Assembly (NCBI GenBank): GCA_030998225.1
Contig: JAPYXD010000553.1
Span: forward strand, 3,162,001-3,226,000
DNA: 64,000 nucleotides
Reading direction: 5' to 3'
DNA from: Diplolepis rosae
Taxonomy: Eukaryota > Arthropoda > Insecta > Hymenoptera > Diplolepididae
Shown: one piece after another, positions 21,778 to 32,935 of the stretch
How positions within the stretch are numbered: position 1 is the stretch's first letter
Layout of the letters: each line of letters begins with the position of its first letter
Translations under genes and position numbers: made by a program
Notes under the pieces: model-generated
Database searches by the model: none
Seen by the model: the letters and a program-made list of their open reading frames with translations, nothing else
What the model was told of the DNA's origin: nothing

Positions 21778-22936
21778 ACTCCGCCATTGCCGGTCCCAAG
21801 CCCGGATGAGAAAGGAGGAGGGGGCACACAGACAGCAACATGACACAACACATTACAGCGACACTAAACACAACACACCTAACAACCGAGAGAGCGTTCT
21901 GTGGGCGGGCAGGGTCTCGCCGAGGTGAACGCATGAGTCCAAGCACGGAGCAGACGCGTCCTGCAGCCCACCAACGGTAGTAGCCGCAAGGACTCTGCCA
22001 GCAGTAGGGCTGTTGCCGTCAGGATGGCTGCCAAGGGAGCCCTATAGACGGGCTTTTCCCTAGTTATGGGCCTGCCGGGCGCACGTGCCACGACGGTTGT
22101 TCTGCGACTTTCAAGCGCGTGAGGACGCGGTGTGGAGCGAAAGCATCAGGGGACCATGAACAGGTCTCTTGATGCCGAATGAACGTACACGGAGTGAATG
22201 CGGGGGGCCCCTTAATCGGGGTATCGCCCCAAATGCGTATGCGGCGATGACGCTGAACTTCCCGCGTGCGCTCTTGCGGTCACACTACAATCACATGCAC
22301 GACACCGACACCCACACACACCAGAATGAATGGGACGCTGAGTGAATGAGGCTGCGGCCGGCGCCTGGTGGATATTCCCGATAGACTAGCCAAGGGAGGA
22401 GTAGTAGCCTCTCGATCAGGGTAGGACGCGATGTCAGTACCTCACCTCTGTGGAAGTAATATGGGTAACCGTAAGTCCCTCCGGTGTTCGACCGCGAAGG
22501 GCAAAGATCCCGTGAAACCACATGTTAATCTGGGAAAACCGCTCACGATCCTACTGTCTGGAGCCAATGTCGGGGTTGAAATCATGGAAGACACGGCGCA
22601 GGAATGAAGGATTACCTGGTCAGTATTTCCTTATATCCGACGCTGCGTAGGATAAATCGCACACCGTCTAGCCTGAAGTCCGGGTCAGGTGTCGGGGCGG
22701 ACTCGGCACCGCTCGGTCGATAGGGGTGACGTTAAACCTTTAGCATCATTATGGCGCGGGCCTATCCCGTAACCTTTTACTAGTTTCATCTAATGTGCCG
22801 ATAGGATCGACCATCCGATAAGCCGCTTCTCGGTTTCGGCGCACATAACTAGGGATCCATATAGGCGGGGATAGTAGCCCTACCGCGGTAGGGCTCCCAT
22901 GATGGGCGAACCGTCTTAAGTCACGACAGTTTTGAT
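21778..22936 (+). promoter_or_regulatory. 5' UTR of the R1-like LINE
   Basis: It is GC-rich, about 1.16 kb, and lacks a long plus-strand frame. It opens actccgccattgccggtccc, then aagcccggatgagaaaggag. CCGG/CCGG can form a short stem around TCCCAAGC, and CTCC at the 5' edge can pair with GGAG downstream. LINE 5' ends often hold an internal promoter and sometimes an HDV-like self-cleaving fold; the fold here is only a possibility. Confidence 0.6.
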
Positions 22937-24114
22937 ATGAATATTTTAAAAAATAAAGGAGGTGAAGAGTTGAAGGCGTCAGATACGCCCTCACACACTT
23001 CTCCAGGGGCTGAGGGATGGAAAGACGTTCTTCAGCTCCTGAAGGAGCAAAGCACGAAAATGGAAAAGTTGGCCAGGGCTCTCAGTGTCATCCAGCAGGG
23101 TATGCTGAGAAATAACCCTGGCCACGTAAAGGACAGTGTTAACGAGGCATCAGAGGTGTTGAGCGGAATGCTCAACACCCATAAATGTCTTGTAGAAAGC
23201 GGGATGGAAATCCAGAAGAAGCTGGAATCCCACCCCGCCTCAAAAAAGATGGGTATCTTCCGGAGAATGCGCTCTGCGTCTCTGGGAGATACCCCCAAGA
23301 AGCTGACAAAGGGGGAGAAGAGGCTTGCTCCTTCTCCCCCGAAGATCGGCTTCCCAAGAACGGGAAGGGCGGCATATCGCCGTCTTTGCAGCGGCCACCA
23401 GAGGCCAGACCCCAAAAAAGGATGGGGAATGGCAGCTGGTGGAGAAGAAGAAAAAGACGAAGAAAAAAAAAGAGAAGAAGAAAGAGGTTCCTGTGCCCTC
23501 TGCGCAGGAACCCAAAACAAAGGGAAAGTTGCCGAGGCGCTCCTTTTGGTCCTCAAAAAGGGGGAGACGTTTCGGCCTTCCGAAAGGAGCTCGACCTGGC
23601 GGTCGGGGAAAGGGCGCAAATTTCAGCCCTGGTCTCGACGAGGTCCCTCGAAATTAGGGACCTCGACGAGACCGTTGAAAAAGAAGAGGTTGTGTCTGCC
23701 CTGTGCTTGGCATTGGGCAGACCGGCTTTTGAGGGGTCCTGCAGGCTCTTCACCCGCTTTGGTGGGGTGAAGACTGCAGTGATCCGGCTGGCTGAGGCAG
23801 ACGCCGCGCGTCTGCTTCAGCTAGGTAAGTTGAGGATCGGGTGGGTAGAGTGCCGCATTCGCGAACACCTCGAAGTCGCCCGCTGCTTCAGGTGCCTTGG
23901 GTACGGCCACGGGTCCCGGGGCTGCAGCAACCCCGACAGGAAAAACGCCTGTTGGAGGTGCGCCGCCACGGAACACTTGGCCGGGACCTGTAAGGCACCA
24001 CCAAGGTGCCTGTCATGTGCAGACAGGGGCGAAAAAGATGTCGCCCATGTGTCGGGGAGCGGCTCCTGCCCGGTCTTCCGGGAAGAGCTTCGGAGGTTGA
24101 GAGGCAGGAATTGA
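22937..24114 (+). pseudogene. LINE ORF1 (gag-like), frameshifted
   Basis: The likely start is ATG 22937 (MNILKNKGGEELKA). The N-terminal third is helical and Lys-rich. Coding then appears to pass through a Lys-rich tract (EWQLVEKKKKTKKKKEKKK, about 23430-23490) in a different frame. The C-terminal third returns in the frame ending at TGA 24112-24114. That part holds the gag core (SLEIRDLDETVEKEEVVSAL, IGWVECRIREH) and three zinc knuckles: CFRC-x4-H-x4-C, CWRC-x4-H-x4-C, and a C-x2-C...H...C variant (about 23884-24070). The product would coat LINE RNA in the RNP. At least two frame changes mean this copy is dead. The ORF2 start overlaps its 3' end. Confidence 0.8.
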
Positions 24115-27100
24115 AGTTCCTGCAACTCAACCTCGGAAGGGGGAAGGACCCAGGACCTCCTGATGCAGACTGCCAGGGAGAGGGGGGCTGATGTGCTGCT
24201 CATTAGTGAGCAGTACAAGTGGTCCGATAACTCTGCTTGGTATCAGGATGCATCAAGGAGGGCCGGCATCCTTGTTTGTAACCCTGATTTGGGCGTCGGG
24301 GACTTCCTGGAGACCGACGCGGGGTTCGTCTGGGTGGAGGTGGCGGGTGTGCGTGTGTACAGCTGCTACTTCTCCCCCGGCGATCCCTTCGATGTCTTTG
24401 AGACCCAGATCCTCCTCCTTGAGGAAAGCCTCCGTGAGGCCATCGGGCGATCCCTCATAGGGGGTGACTTCAACAGTAAGTCGCCCGAGTGGGGTGAAGC
24501 CCGCCTAGATAGGAGGGGAATCTTGGTTGGCGAGATGGTCGCTAGGAACGAACTGATCGTCTTGAATCAGGGCGGGGAATTTACGTTCAGACGAGGAGCG
24601 GGGGGGTCAATAATTGATCTCACAATTGCCGCACCTCGCCTCGCTTCAAGGATAAGCAACTGGTCGGTCCTCGAGGTAATAACCTTGAGTGACCACCGGT
24701 GCATCGAATTCACACTAGAACAACGGTGTCAGGCGGTGGATAAGGGTAGGGGCGGCGAAGGAAGGAGCCCCTCCTGGAACACGAGACGACTCAGCAGGGA
24801 AAGACTTCGCGAACACTTCGAAGAAACCAGGCTCATCGATGAGCTTGGTTGGGTCTGCCCTGCTGGGTCGTTTGAAGCTGCTGTGCGCTCGGTGAGGCAG
24901 AAGGTGGTCGCGGCTTGCGACTACTCGATGCCTCGCCGTGAGCGCAGGCAAGCCAAGGATTCGATGTACTGGTGGAACGACCAGTTGGCAGCCCTACGTC
25001 GAGAATGCCTCGCAGCGCGGCGAAAATTCACCCGTTCAAAGGGGGATGCTACGCTGCACGAGGCATAGAAAGGGGCAAAAACAGCTTTATAGCGAGGCAT
25101 AAAGAAAAGCCGACTTCAATGCTGGAAAGACTTGATCGGTGAGGTCGAGAAGGACCCATGGGGTCTCGCCTTCAAAATAGTCACCAAGAGATTGGTGGCT
25201 AGAAGAAAGACCCCGGGCCTGGATAATCCCGATCGAGTCCAGTACATTGTGTGTAGCTTGTTTCCACACGTGGAGCCGTTCCAAAGACAGGACCGAAGTT
25301 CCTGCGTGGTCCGGCGCGAAGAACTCTTCACTCTCGAAGAACTAAAGAGAGCGGGTGGAAGGCTTAAGGCAAATACAGCGCCAGGTATCGACGGGGTGCC
25401 GAACGAGATCCTCAAAGAGGTGATCGGGGCGTACCCAGAGATCCTCCTAGAAGCCTTTAACTCCTGTCTTCGGGAGGGGAGGTTCTTCGCAGATTGGAAG
25501 AAGCAGAGGTTGGTCCTGCTGAGGAAGGGCAACAAACCTCTAGGGGTCGCCTCGTCGTATAGACCAATATGCCTATTGGATACGATGGGGAAGCTTCTGG
25601 AGGAGTTGATTCTACAACGGCTTCAGGCTCTCTTGGTCGGGGAGAACGGGCTCTCGGAAAACCAGTTCGGATTCAGGAAAGGCAGGTCCACTGTGGACGC
25701 CATCCAAGCTGTGGTTAACATCGCCACAAATGCAAGAAAAGGAACTGGTAAGCGTAAGGGATTCTGTGCGTTGATTAGCATTGACATACGCAATGCGTTC
25801 AATACCGCGAGATGGAACATCTGCATCGAGGCGATGGTGCGGAAAAAGGTTCCAGACTACCTGTTGCGAATGATAGATGACTATCTGAGCGACAGGTGGG
25901 TGATATATGAGGGCGACAAATGGTCTCTCAAGGAGGAGATGACATGTGGCGCCCCTCAAGGGTCGCGGGTGGGTCCACTCGTTTGGAACGTCATGTACGA
26001 CGATTTCCTGCGCATGGACCTGCCTGCTGGAACGAGCATCGTCGGCTTCGCGGATGACGCACTTGTCGTGTGCGCCGCTGACGACGTCGGAATCCTAGAG
26101 CTGAGGATCAATGAAAGTCTGTGGCGAGCGAAGCGCTGGTTGGATGGCAGAGGTCTTAAATTGGCCCCTGAGAAAACCGAGGCTTTGCTCGTTACGGGCA
26201 GGAGATCCTTCCAATACCCGAGGATCGTTCTCGGAGAGCATGAAGTCGAGTGGAAAACAAGCATTAAGTACCTGGGGGTGCAGCTGGATCGTAGGGTTAG
26301 CTTTGGCGAACACCTAAAGATCGCAGCCGCCAAAGCCATCCAATGTGGAGCAAACTTGGCCCGGCTTATGCCAAACATTGGTGGACCCAGGGAAGCGAAA
26401 AGAAGATTGGTGGCGAGCGTGGTCCATTCGAAGCTGCTTTATGCAGCTCCGGTCTGGGCCATGCCTTGCAAAACCATGCTATTCAGAAGAAGCTGTTCTC
26501 GGCGCAGAGACTTGTCGCGCTGAGAATAGTTTCGGCATATAGAACTATCTCGACGAGCGCTGTGCTGGTCCTGGCGAGCGTCCCGCCAATAGATTTATTG
26601 GCGGAGGAAAGGCAGGAAACCTTCCAGCTTCGCAAGGAGCTTACCTGCGCCGACCTGCAGAAAATCGCTCGCGCGAAGGAGGCCATCCGCAAGGATGGAA
26701 GGCGCAGACTCGTCGAGAAATGGCAGATGAGATGGCATGGTGAGCAGACAGGGAGATGGATCTACCGCCTGATCTCGGAGCTCGCCACCTGGCTGAACAG
26801 AAAGCATGGGGAAGTCGGCTTTTACTTGGCACAAGCGCTCTCGGGCCATGGCTGTTTTAACGCGTACCTGAGGCGCTTTAAGAAGAGAGACGAGGAGACG
26901 TGTTGCTACTGCGATTCCCCGGTGGATAACGCAGAGCACGCACTCTTCGTCTGCGCAAAATGGGGTGTGGCTAGGGGGGTCCTCGGTCAGGCGGTGGGTT
27001 CCGAACTTACTCCTGACACGATGGTCCCCCTCATGCTCCAGTCTAAGCGGTTCTGGACGCTCATCGAGTCATTCGTCACACTTGTGATGAAGACGAGGGA

Positions 27101-27143
27101 GCTTGATGGGCGTCGGGAGCGAAACAACGGGGAGGGCCAGTAG
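24105..27143 (+). pseudogene. LINE ORF2: APE endonuclease and reverse transcriptase, broken
   Basis: The endonuclease opens with ELKFLQLNLGRGK in the frame overlapping ORF1. A 1-base shift near 24150 moves to the frame with LLMQTARERGADVLLISEQY, GGDFNSKSPEWGE, SIIDLTIA and LSDHRCIEF, the expected catalytic set. In-frame TAG codons at 25066-25068 and 25090-25092 interrupt the linker before RT. RT motifs follow: TAPGIDGVPNE, NQFGFRKGRSTVDAI, LISIDIRNAFNTA, GAPQGSRVGPL, GFADDALVV (catalytic FADD) and KYLGVQLDRR. A deletion near 26460 shifts frame again. The C-terminal zinc motif CCYCDSPVDNAEHALFVC is at about 26900-26955, and the stop is TAG 27141-27143. There is no RNase H domain. The enzyme would nick target DNA and prime reverse transcription there. 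Confidence 0.9.
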
Positions 27144-27425
27144 AAATCGCATCGGGGCCTGCGCCCGCGGTCCTGCGTCTCGGGTAGACTTGACTGTCCG
27201 CGTCGTTCGGGGGAGGAATCTGTTTGTTTCTCCCCTGGGTGGCGCGGCTGGTCGGTTGTCCTAGTGGGCGGGTGGCCGCGGGTGGAAGTTCCGAGCGAAC
27301 GGATGACGCGGGTGGTGTATTGGTTCGAAAGAGGGGGTTTTCTGGTTTTAACAGGTATGCCTAGACCCGTCCTAGGAGAGTCCTGTACAACGTCTATAAA
27401 AGATTTTGCCATTTTTCCTCCTCAC

Positions 27426-27456
<31 letters not shown>
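27144..27456 (+). other. LINE 3' UTR and poly(A) tail
   Basis: About 280 bp of GC-rich 3' UTR end in caacgtctataaaagatttt, then gccatttttcctcctcac (27388-27425), followed by about 33 A. The last 38 bp recur at the end of the SINE at 49770-49807 with one mismatch. Confidence 0.85.
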
Positions 27457-27460
<4 letters not shown>

Positions 27461-27472
27461 GGGGAGTTATAA

Positions 27473-28495
27473 TAAAGAGAAAGTATTTGTTATAAAATTT
27501 TCTGAAGAAATATACTCAGTATATATATGTAACGCTGCCTTTTCTCGAAGATAAATGTTCAAATAAAAAAAGAATTATTTCCAAACAAATAATATTTGTA
27601 CGTATTATTTCGTATTACTGCCCGGTGGTTTCGTTTTATTGTGCAAATTAATCGTTTAAAGAGAAAGAAGTTGATATATTTTTAATTTATATACAGATAT
27701 TTTTACGAATGTAAGAAATAAGTCTTCTTTTTCAAACGAGTTAATGTGGGAAATTTATTGAAGAATTCAAAAATTTTTAAAAGCTCAATTTTGAAAATGT
27801 TTGAGGCCCTTTTGATCTTTATAGCTATTAAAATATAAAGAAACAGATCGAAAAAAAGTTTGATATGCGAAAATTGAAAATTTTACGAGCCGAAAAGTTG
27901 TTGCAAATAATTGAAAAGAAAATAAAACGTTATTTCAAAGAAAAATTCACTTAACCTCAAAAGATGGCGCTCGGATATTCATTTGCGCTGTGCTATATGC
28001 TCGGCTATCCGATAAATCTACCACTATGTTCATCGCGAAGTCGCCTAATTCGAAATGAAATTTACGAGAAACACGTTCTGTCAATCTTGCAAACTGATTC
28101 CGAGCATAATTGTTTAACAATATTATTATACCTAAAAATTAAAAAAAAAATTATTGCGCCATTTGCACCATTTATTTTCTTTTTGATTCTGTTCTTATGA
28201 ATTATAAAAATAAGTGACGCTTCAATATTAAATTCCATCCTAACTCGAGAACAAAATAAATTCGTTTTAATATCTTAACTATTTTCTATAATTTTGGAAC
28301 GTCATTATTTCGCAAATTGACAATCATACCAGCTCAACTCTTAAAACTCGTAATACTTTTTAGACACTCGATAGTACATAAATTTGTAAGATCTGAAGGT
28401 AGCGCCAAGTGCTACGCTATTATAACGCGAAGCTAACTTGAAGTCTGTCCCCTAGTTACTTCACAACTTAATGTGTAGGAATTATGTAATCCGGA
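27473..28495. other. AT-rich DNA, no gene recognised
   Basis: A 78-residue plus-strand frame (27964-28200) is open but has no motif I recognise. No inverted repeats noticed. Confidence 0.4.
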
Positions 28496-28499
28496 TTCC

Positions 28500-28960
28500 C
28501 CTGGTCATGTCCTCATTTTAGGACTTGTTTGAGTTGTCCTATAGGACTTTTGACTTTGTCCGAGTTTTGTCCGGAATTTTCAAATGATAAATGTTTATTT
28601 TCTAATCAACTTTTGGGTCTTTTTTTGTACAAAATTTTATCATTCAATGCTATCTAATGATTTCTTCGTCAATTGGCAAGCCTCAACAACTTAAAAATAA
28701 TCTTTCAAGACAATAGATTATTAATTAAAATGCATCAGGGTTCAAAAATAAAAATATAAGATGTAAGATGTTGATAACATTTAATAAAATAGTCACTTTT
28801 CTGTCCTATCTTGTCCTCTTTTTATAACTTTTCTGTCCTACTTTGTCCTCTTTTTATAACTTTTCTGTCCTACTTTGTCCTCTTTTTTAAATAAAATTTT
28901 GCCCTACTTTGTCCTCATTTTTCAAACCTTTTTGTCCCACTTTTCGAAAATCATTTATGG
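28500..28960 (+). repeat. Tandem repeat with TTTGTCCTCTTTTTATAACTT unit
   Basis: At about 28795-28950 there are four to five copies of a roughly 34-bp unit, cttttctgtcctactttgtc plus ctctttttataa. It then ends in tcatttatggtcaccctatg, which looks like a DNA-transposon end. Upstream (28500-28580) related gtcctcattttaggacttg words recur. It is probably the subterminal array of a non-autonomous element. Confidence 0.6.
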
Positions 28961-29480
28961 TCACCCTATGTAAGATTCGAGTCCAGCACCACACCACATA
29001 TTTAATAGTATTCTGTGAAGCAATATGTTTGCCATCAATAGATAGGAAGGCATTAGCCAGATTTAGTAGAGACTTGGTAAAGATACATACCTGGCTTTTG
29101 GGAATCGAGATCGAGAGCCTCAAGTTCCTCAATAAGAGGGGCTGGGAAGCATTCCTGTGGAATCCCAGAGTCAGCCCAGGATCAGCTTGCCTAACACCTA
29201 ATAAGAGGCCATGCGCGTACATGGTAGCTCGTACCTCGACCGGAAGAAAATCACTTTAAAGATACAGGTGTAAATTGAAAAGAATCGGAGAAAACCCCGT
29301 CCTTGGGTACCTTAACACCGTAGATCCTAGGAATAGTCTCCGTGGAGGAAAAGAACAAATTTCTCTTGACGGTGAAGAGTGACACATTTATCAGTCTATC
29401 GATTAGGATAATTTCCCTAAGCTGTTAATTCTGATTGAAGAGGAGTGCAGCTTTAAGGCGTCTTCCATCTCAAGAGCGAG
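28960..29480 (-). pseudogene. Jockey-like reverse transcriptase remnant
   Basis: On the minus strand, FFSSTETIPRIYGVKVPKDG (about 29340-29290) resembles the RT 'PRI..GVPQG.VLSP' region. LRLSISIPKSQVCIFTKSLL then ANAFLSIDGKHIASQNTIKY (about 29130-29000) resembles the segment after the YADD motif leading to 'KYLG'. The two are in different frames and separated by stops. The catalytic YADD box itself is not recognisable. It is decayed non-LTR sequence; the clade is inferred from wording only. Confidence 0.55.
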
Positions 29481-30003
29481 TGCAATGCTGGGGGGTTCTA
29501 GGAATGACATATATCACACAGAGAGCATGATGTGTTTATCCTTAGGGTTGCGCGCAGTCTAAAGGATAGAACGTGTGCTGTCTACATTACTCTTAGTAGT
29601 GCCAATAGGTTGTACTTAATTCTTCTACCATGCGTAAAGTTTTGAAATTTCAAAACCTCAGCCGTATCTCAGCTTTTTTCGTATTGGAAATTGATGTAGA
29701 ATACTGATTTCTTTTCTGCATCAATGAAATTATTCCTTCTACTTTTTTATGAGAACGCAGAAGAACATTTGGTACTGCTGACATTCGCCAAACTTTTATG
29801 TTTGCACCATGTGGAGACCGTTACTTAGATTGGCATCACTTATATTTTTTTTACACTCTACACACTATTGGCAGACTGCAGAAAGGCAGAGGGGATAAAC
29901 AAAACGATCGAGGCGTTCATGGTGGTGAAAATGCTAAAAGGCGTCGTAGAAGCGTAGCATAGTAGACTGTTGTAAATATTGAATATTATTGTTTATTTCT
30001 ACA
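29481..30003. other. Possible upstream part of the RT remnant, otherwise unassigned
   Basis: Composition remains mixed to about 29560, compatible with more retroelement debris on the minus strand. After that I see nothing assignable. Confidence 0.3.
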
Positions 30004-30331
30004 ATGGTTAGTAGTTGTTGTGTATTTAATTGTAAAAATACACACGAAAATAGTACGTGTGAATTTTACAAATTCCCTAGACATGCTTACAAAAAAAATC
30101 AAAAGGAAAAGTGGATTGCTGCTGTATAGCGAGTTCAGTAAGATACCATAACCAAACTTTTAGTCAGCGGCAATGCCTTCAATACAATACTTGTGTATTT
30201 ACATTTAGACGTTTTTTTCTAGCCCGAATGGATCTAAATGGATTTTAAAACCACATCATGTTATATGCAGTGAGCATTTTGTCGGGTATAAAAAATCAGA
30301 TTGTTATTTACATTTTAATAACCTAAAATGA
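30004..30331 (+). CDS. THAP-domain fragment split by an 85-bp intron
   Basis: Exon 1 (30004-30123) encodes MVSSCCVFNCKNTHENSTCE, then FYKFPRHAYKKNQKEKWIAA, ending at GCT|GTATAG. Exon 2 (30209-30331, after ACATTTAG) begins TFFSSPNGSKWILKPHHVIC, then SEHFVGYKKSD, ending TGA 30329-30331. Together these show the C-x4-C...F-x-F-P...W pattern and the closing C-x2-H-F of a C2CH THAP zinc finger, a DNA-binding domain shared by P-element transposases and host regulators. The phase-0 join works. The protein would be only about 81 residues and lacks the usual AVPTIF end, so it is a fragment, or continues by a second splice after GTCGG|GTATAA. Confidence 0.65.
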
Positions 30332-30699
30332 CGCAGTGAAAATTAATAGTTACACTAGAAAATTTTACTTACTTTCAGTTTTCTATTCCCCACGTATTTA
30401 AAAACATTATTATTCTCTTTTTCAAACTTATTACTTTTATTTATACGAGCTTTTATTAAAAATCTCATAAAAGCTGAACCTTTATCAATGTTATTCTTCC
30501 GACGCTTTCGAACGCTTTCACCGAGAGCGGCGCTACCTGTCTTTCTGCAGTCGGCCAATACATACTATACACAATATACACATTGAATAATAAGTGCACT
30601 ATTTTCTGATAACTCGTTAGCACATGAAGTGGAAGTACATGGTTGGTTGATTCAAAAGCTCCGCTTTCAAGATTTATCTTCTAAAAATTATATATTATT
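30332..30699. other. Unassigned, AT-rich
   Basis: A 67-residue basic minus-strand frame (30355-30558) overlaps here. I recognise no domain in it. Confidence 0.35.
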
Positions 30700-30965
30700 A
30701 TATCAGACGGAGCGTTCGATCTACGTGGCCACGTTTACAGGGATTCATCCTTCGAAAGATCGGTTTTTCATTCCCACAAGTCACGCATTTTAACAGGATA
30801 ATTAAGCACTCGGACTAGTTAATAACAATATTAATAAAACTTTACAACGCACTTACGTGGGCAATAAATCCCTCGCGGACAAGACCTAATACAATCCGTA
30901 CTCTATCGCAATCGGGGTCGAAAAGTAAGCGTCGCTTCAATCACAATATTGTTTACACATTGGAG
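30700..30965 (-). mobile_element. Possible 3' LTR of a BEL/Pao element
   Basis: On the minus strand, immediately after the pol stop codon, sequence begins with TGTGTAAACA and continues GC-balanced for about 250 bp to about 30700. Position and composition fit a 3' LTR. The far end and any duplication were not identified, so the boundaries are approximate. Confidence 0.35.
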
Positions 30966-31475
30966 TCATCGAGACAGCGGACACTTGCGAGCTATGTGGC
31001 GTTTCAAGATCATGGTTGTAGTCTTCACTGTGACCACTCTTACACGCCCATCAGAACCTGGATGAGTCTCGAGGATTTTTGCCAAAGGCCATTTACAGGG
31101 AGGATATCGATCGTCCTGGACTAGGACAAGTTGGCCACAGGCGAAATTCTCAGTAGCCTCGCGCCATTTTCCTCATTCCTGAAAATGATTGAGGTATTCA
31201 AGAAACAACGTTGCCAGAATTGACAGCGAATTTGATGAAGGAACTGGCAACGGCATAGACACTTCTCTGGAGCGTTGGGCGGCTCTTGATCCGTAATGAG
31301 CCCCAGGATGTCCCCGATCAGAAAATATGCACGAGTCAGCGCAGTGAGATCATCCACATCAGACTTCATCGGGCAAATTGGACGCGAGTTCAGACAAGCC
31401 ACGATTTCCACGAGAAGAGAGATGAGTGTGATAAACAAAAAGGCGACTAAGGTTCGAATCATGAGGCAAGATTGG
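30966..31475 (-). pseudogene. BEL/Pao pol C-terminus (integrase end)
   Basis: The minus strand reads LVEIVACLNSRPICPMKSD, then DDLTALTRAYFLIGD, a hallmark of the BEL/Pao integrase end ('LNSRPL.P...DP.ALTP.HFLIG'). After a frame change near 31170-31190 it reads GQLVLVQDDRYPPCKWPLAK, then ETHPGSDGRVRVVTVKT, the conserved C-terminal domain ('LPP.KWPLG.I...HPG.DG.VRVV.VRT'). The stop is at 30966-30968. The integrase core, RT and gag are absent upstream, so this is a 5'-truncated or deleted copy. Confidence 0.8.
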
Positions 31476-32284
31476 TGAGTGTTTTGTATCTCGAGAGAGA
31501 TAATTGGCGAGGAACATCGGGCAGATGCTTACCCGGCTATGGCCTTTCATTAGTAATAATGATTGATCCATCTTGAGTGGAGCATAAACAAAATAATATA
31601 GATTAACTAATATAAATCCTTATTCAGCCAATAGACAAAAAGTGAGAGAGAAAAAAGTGGCCTTCGTTATAGCAGCTCTTTAGTTTCTGTGCCGTGTTTC
31701 AAATTTTTACATGAAGGCTGGCGTGGCATAAAGAGAAAATATAGTTTTTAATTAATTTATACACATGTTTTCCCTAACACCTTGCTAACTAACTATATTG
31801 AATTCAATAAAACTTCATCTAGCGTTATTTTAGAGTTCCTTACAACTGTTAATATTCCTATAAAATTTTTCAATTTTGTTCTTGAATTTCGTTATTCATA
31901 CGAATTAGGGTAGCCAGTACTATGCTTCCTATGGTATCATGCAATTGTTTTTTTACATAATTCATTAGCCTTATTAGTCAATTTAAAGCACTCAAGGTTG
32001 TTAAAAGTAATATCATATTAATAGGATTTATTTGGATTTTTACATATATGATTCTAAGTAGTATATCTAACATAAATTGAATAAAAATTATATTAACTTC
32101 GCATGTAACATATGACTTACTAATAACTTATGTTAAGATTTTTCTTGCGGCGTAGATATCATAACAATTAAAATCTTCCAATAGAAAAAACTATTAAAGT
32201 ATAATTATCAAGCAATAACTGACTCTCTGATCCTATTCCATAAAATAATGAAGCAAAACCACTTTGTATTTTGTATTTTTATTG
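31476..32284. other. AT-rich DNA, no gene recognised
   Basis: No motif or repeat structure that I can support. Confidence 0.45.
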
Positions 32285-32600
32285 GCTTGTACTTGCAAAA
32301 TCTTCTAAGAGCTCGAAAATGACCATTAGAATGTTCTGAAACATAGAATTTAGTACACTTAATAATCAAGCTTCATTTCGATTTCAAGTTGCAATATGTC
32401 TCAAGAGCTCGAAAATAAACATTACTTTATGCTGTAGAATATTCTGCATAAGACATATACATCTATTATATTAAATTCACTATTTACCAGTAATCACATA
32501 AGATGAATATTCCATTTGAGCTGGGCTTGTAAATTATTTCAAAGGCTCGTTAACAACCATCAGAATGTTCTGAAACATAATATTACAATTTAGTACATAT
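32285..32600 (+). repeat. Three degenerate tandem units of about 120 bp
   Basis: Each unit carries a ttgcaa/ttgtaa start, a (a)agagctcgaaaat-like word and an agaatgttctgaaacata-like or tagaatattctgcataa word. They start near 32290, 32388 and 32525. Non-coding. Confidence 0.5.
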
Positions 32601-32935
32601 ATCTTCAATTATATTGATAAATTATTACATTATTATTTTTTATTGCATAATTGATACGACCATGTCAAGGCAGACAAAATTGTTCAAACATAGCAGTGTA
32701 AATTAATAAATGAATTTGCGTGCCACCTAAAACGCCCGTAACCGAGCACCTTAACAAGGTCTTTAGTGGACGGTTGATTCGGAAATGAAATTCTAAATTA
32801 AATACACACGCGGCCATTAATAAAAATTAATCCAAGCTAAGAATTAGACTTAGAATAAAAGCACAATTATTATAAACATAAATAATAAAAACTAATATGC
32901 ATTCATATGAACATATGTTTCAGTTTGTATTAATT

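Larger units (their letters stand above)
21762..27472 (+). mobile_element. R1-clade-like non-LTR retrotransposon, near full length, inactivated
   Basis: A 16-bp direct repeat, aataggggagttataa, flanks the element (21762-21777 and 27457-27472); the leading a's may merge with the poly(A). Inside are about 1.16 kb of 5' UTR, a gag-like ORF1, an APE-endonuclease/RT ORF2 and a 3' UTR ending in about 33 A. GC content is far above the surroundings. R1-clade features are two ORFs, CCHC knuckles in ORF1, an APE endonuclease, no RNase H, and a C-terminal C-x2-C-x8-H-x4-C motif. R1 itself targets 28S rDNA and SART/TRAS target telomeric repeats; this copy is in neither. Confidence 0.9.

Noticed and set aside
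21639..21946. Protein with ILHR/ILYK four-residue repeats
   Set aside because: It is an artefact of translating a 12-bp tandem unit. The same region is an inverted repeat arm and the start of the LINE.
23032..23619. 195-residue minus-strand ORF in the LINE
   Set aside because: It is antisense to ORF1, is open because of GC-rich composition, and has no motif.
28795..28960. CRISPR array
   Set aside because: Units are contiguous tandem copies without unique spacers, and the genome is eukaryotic.
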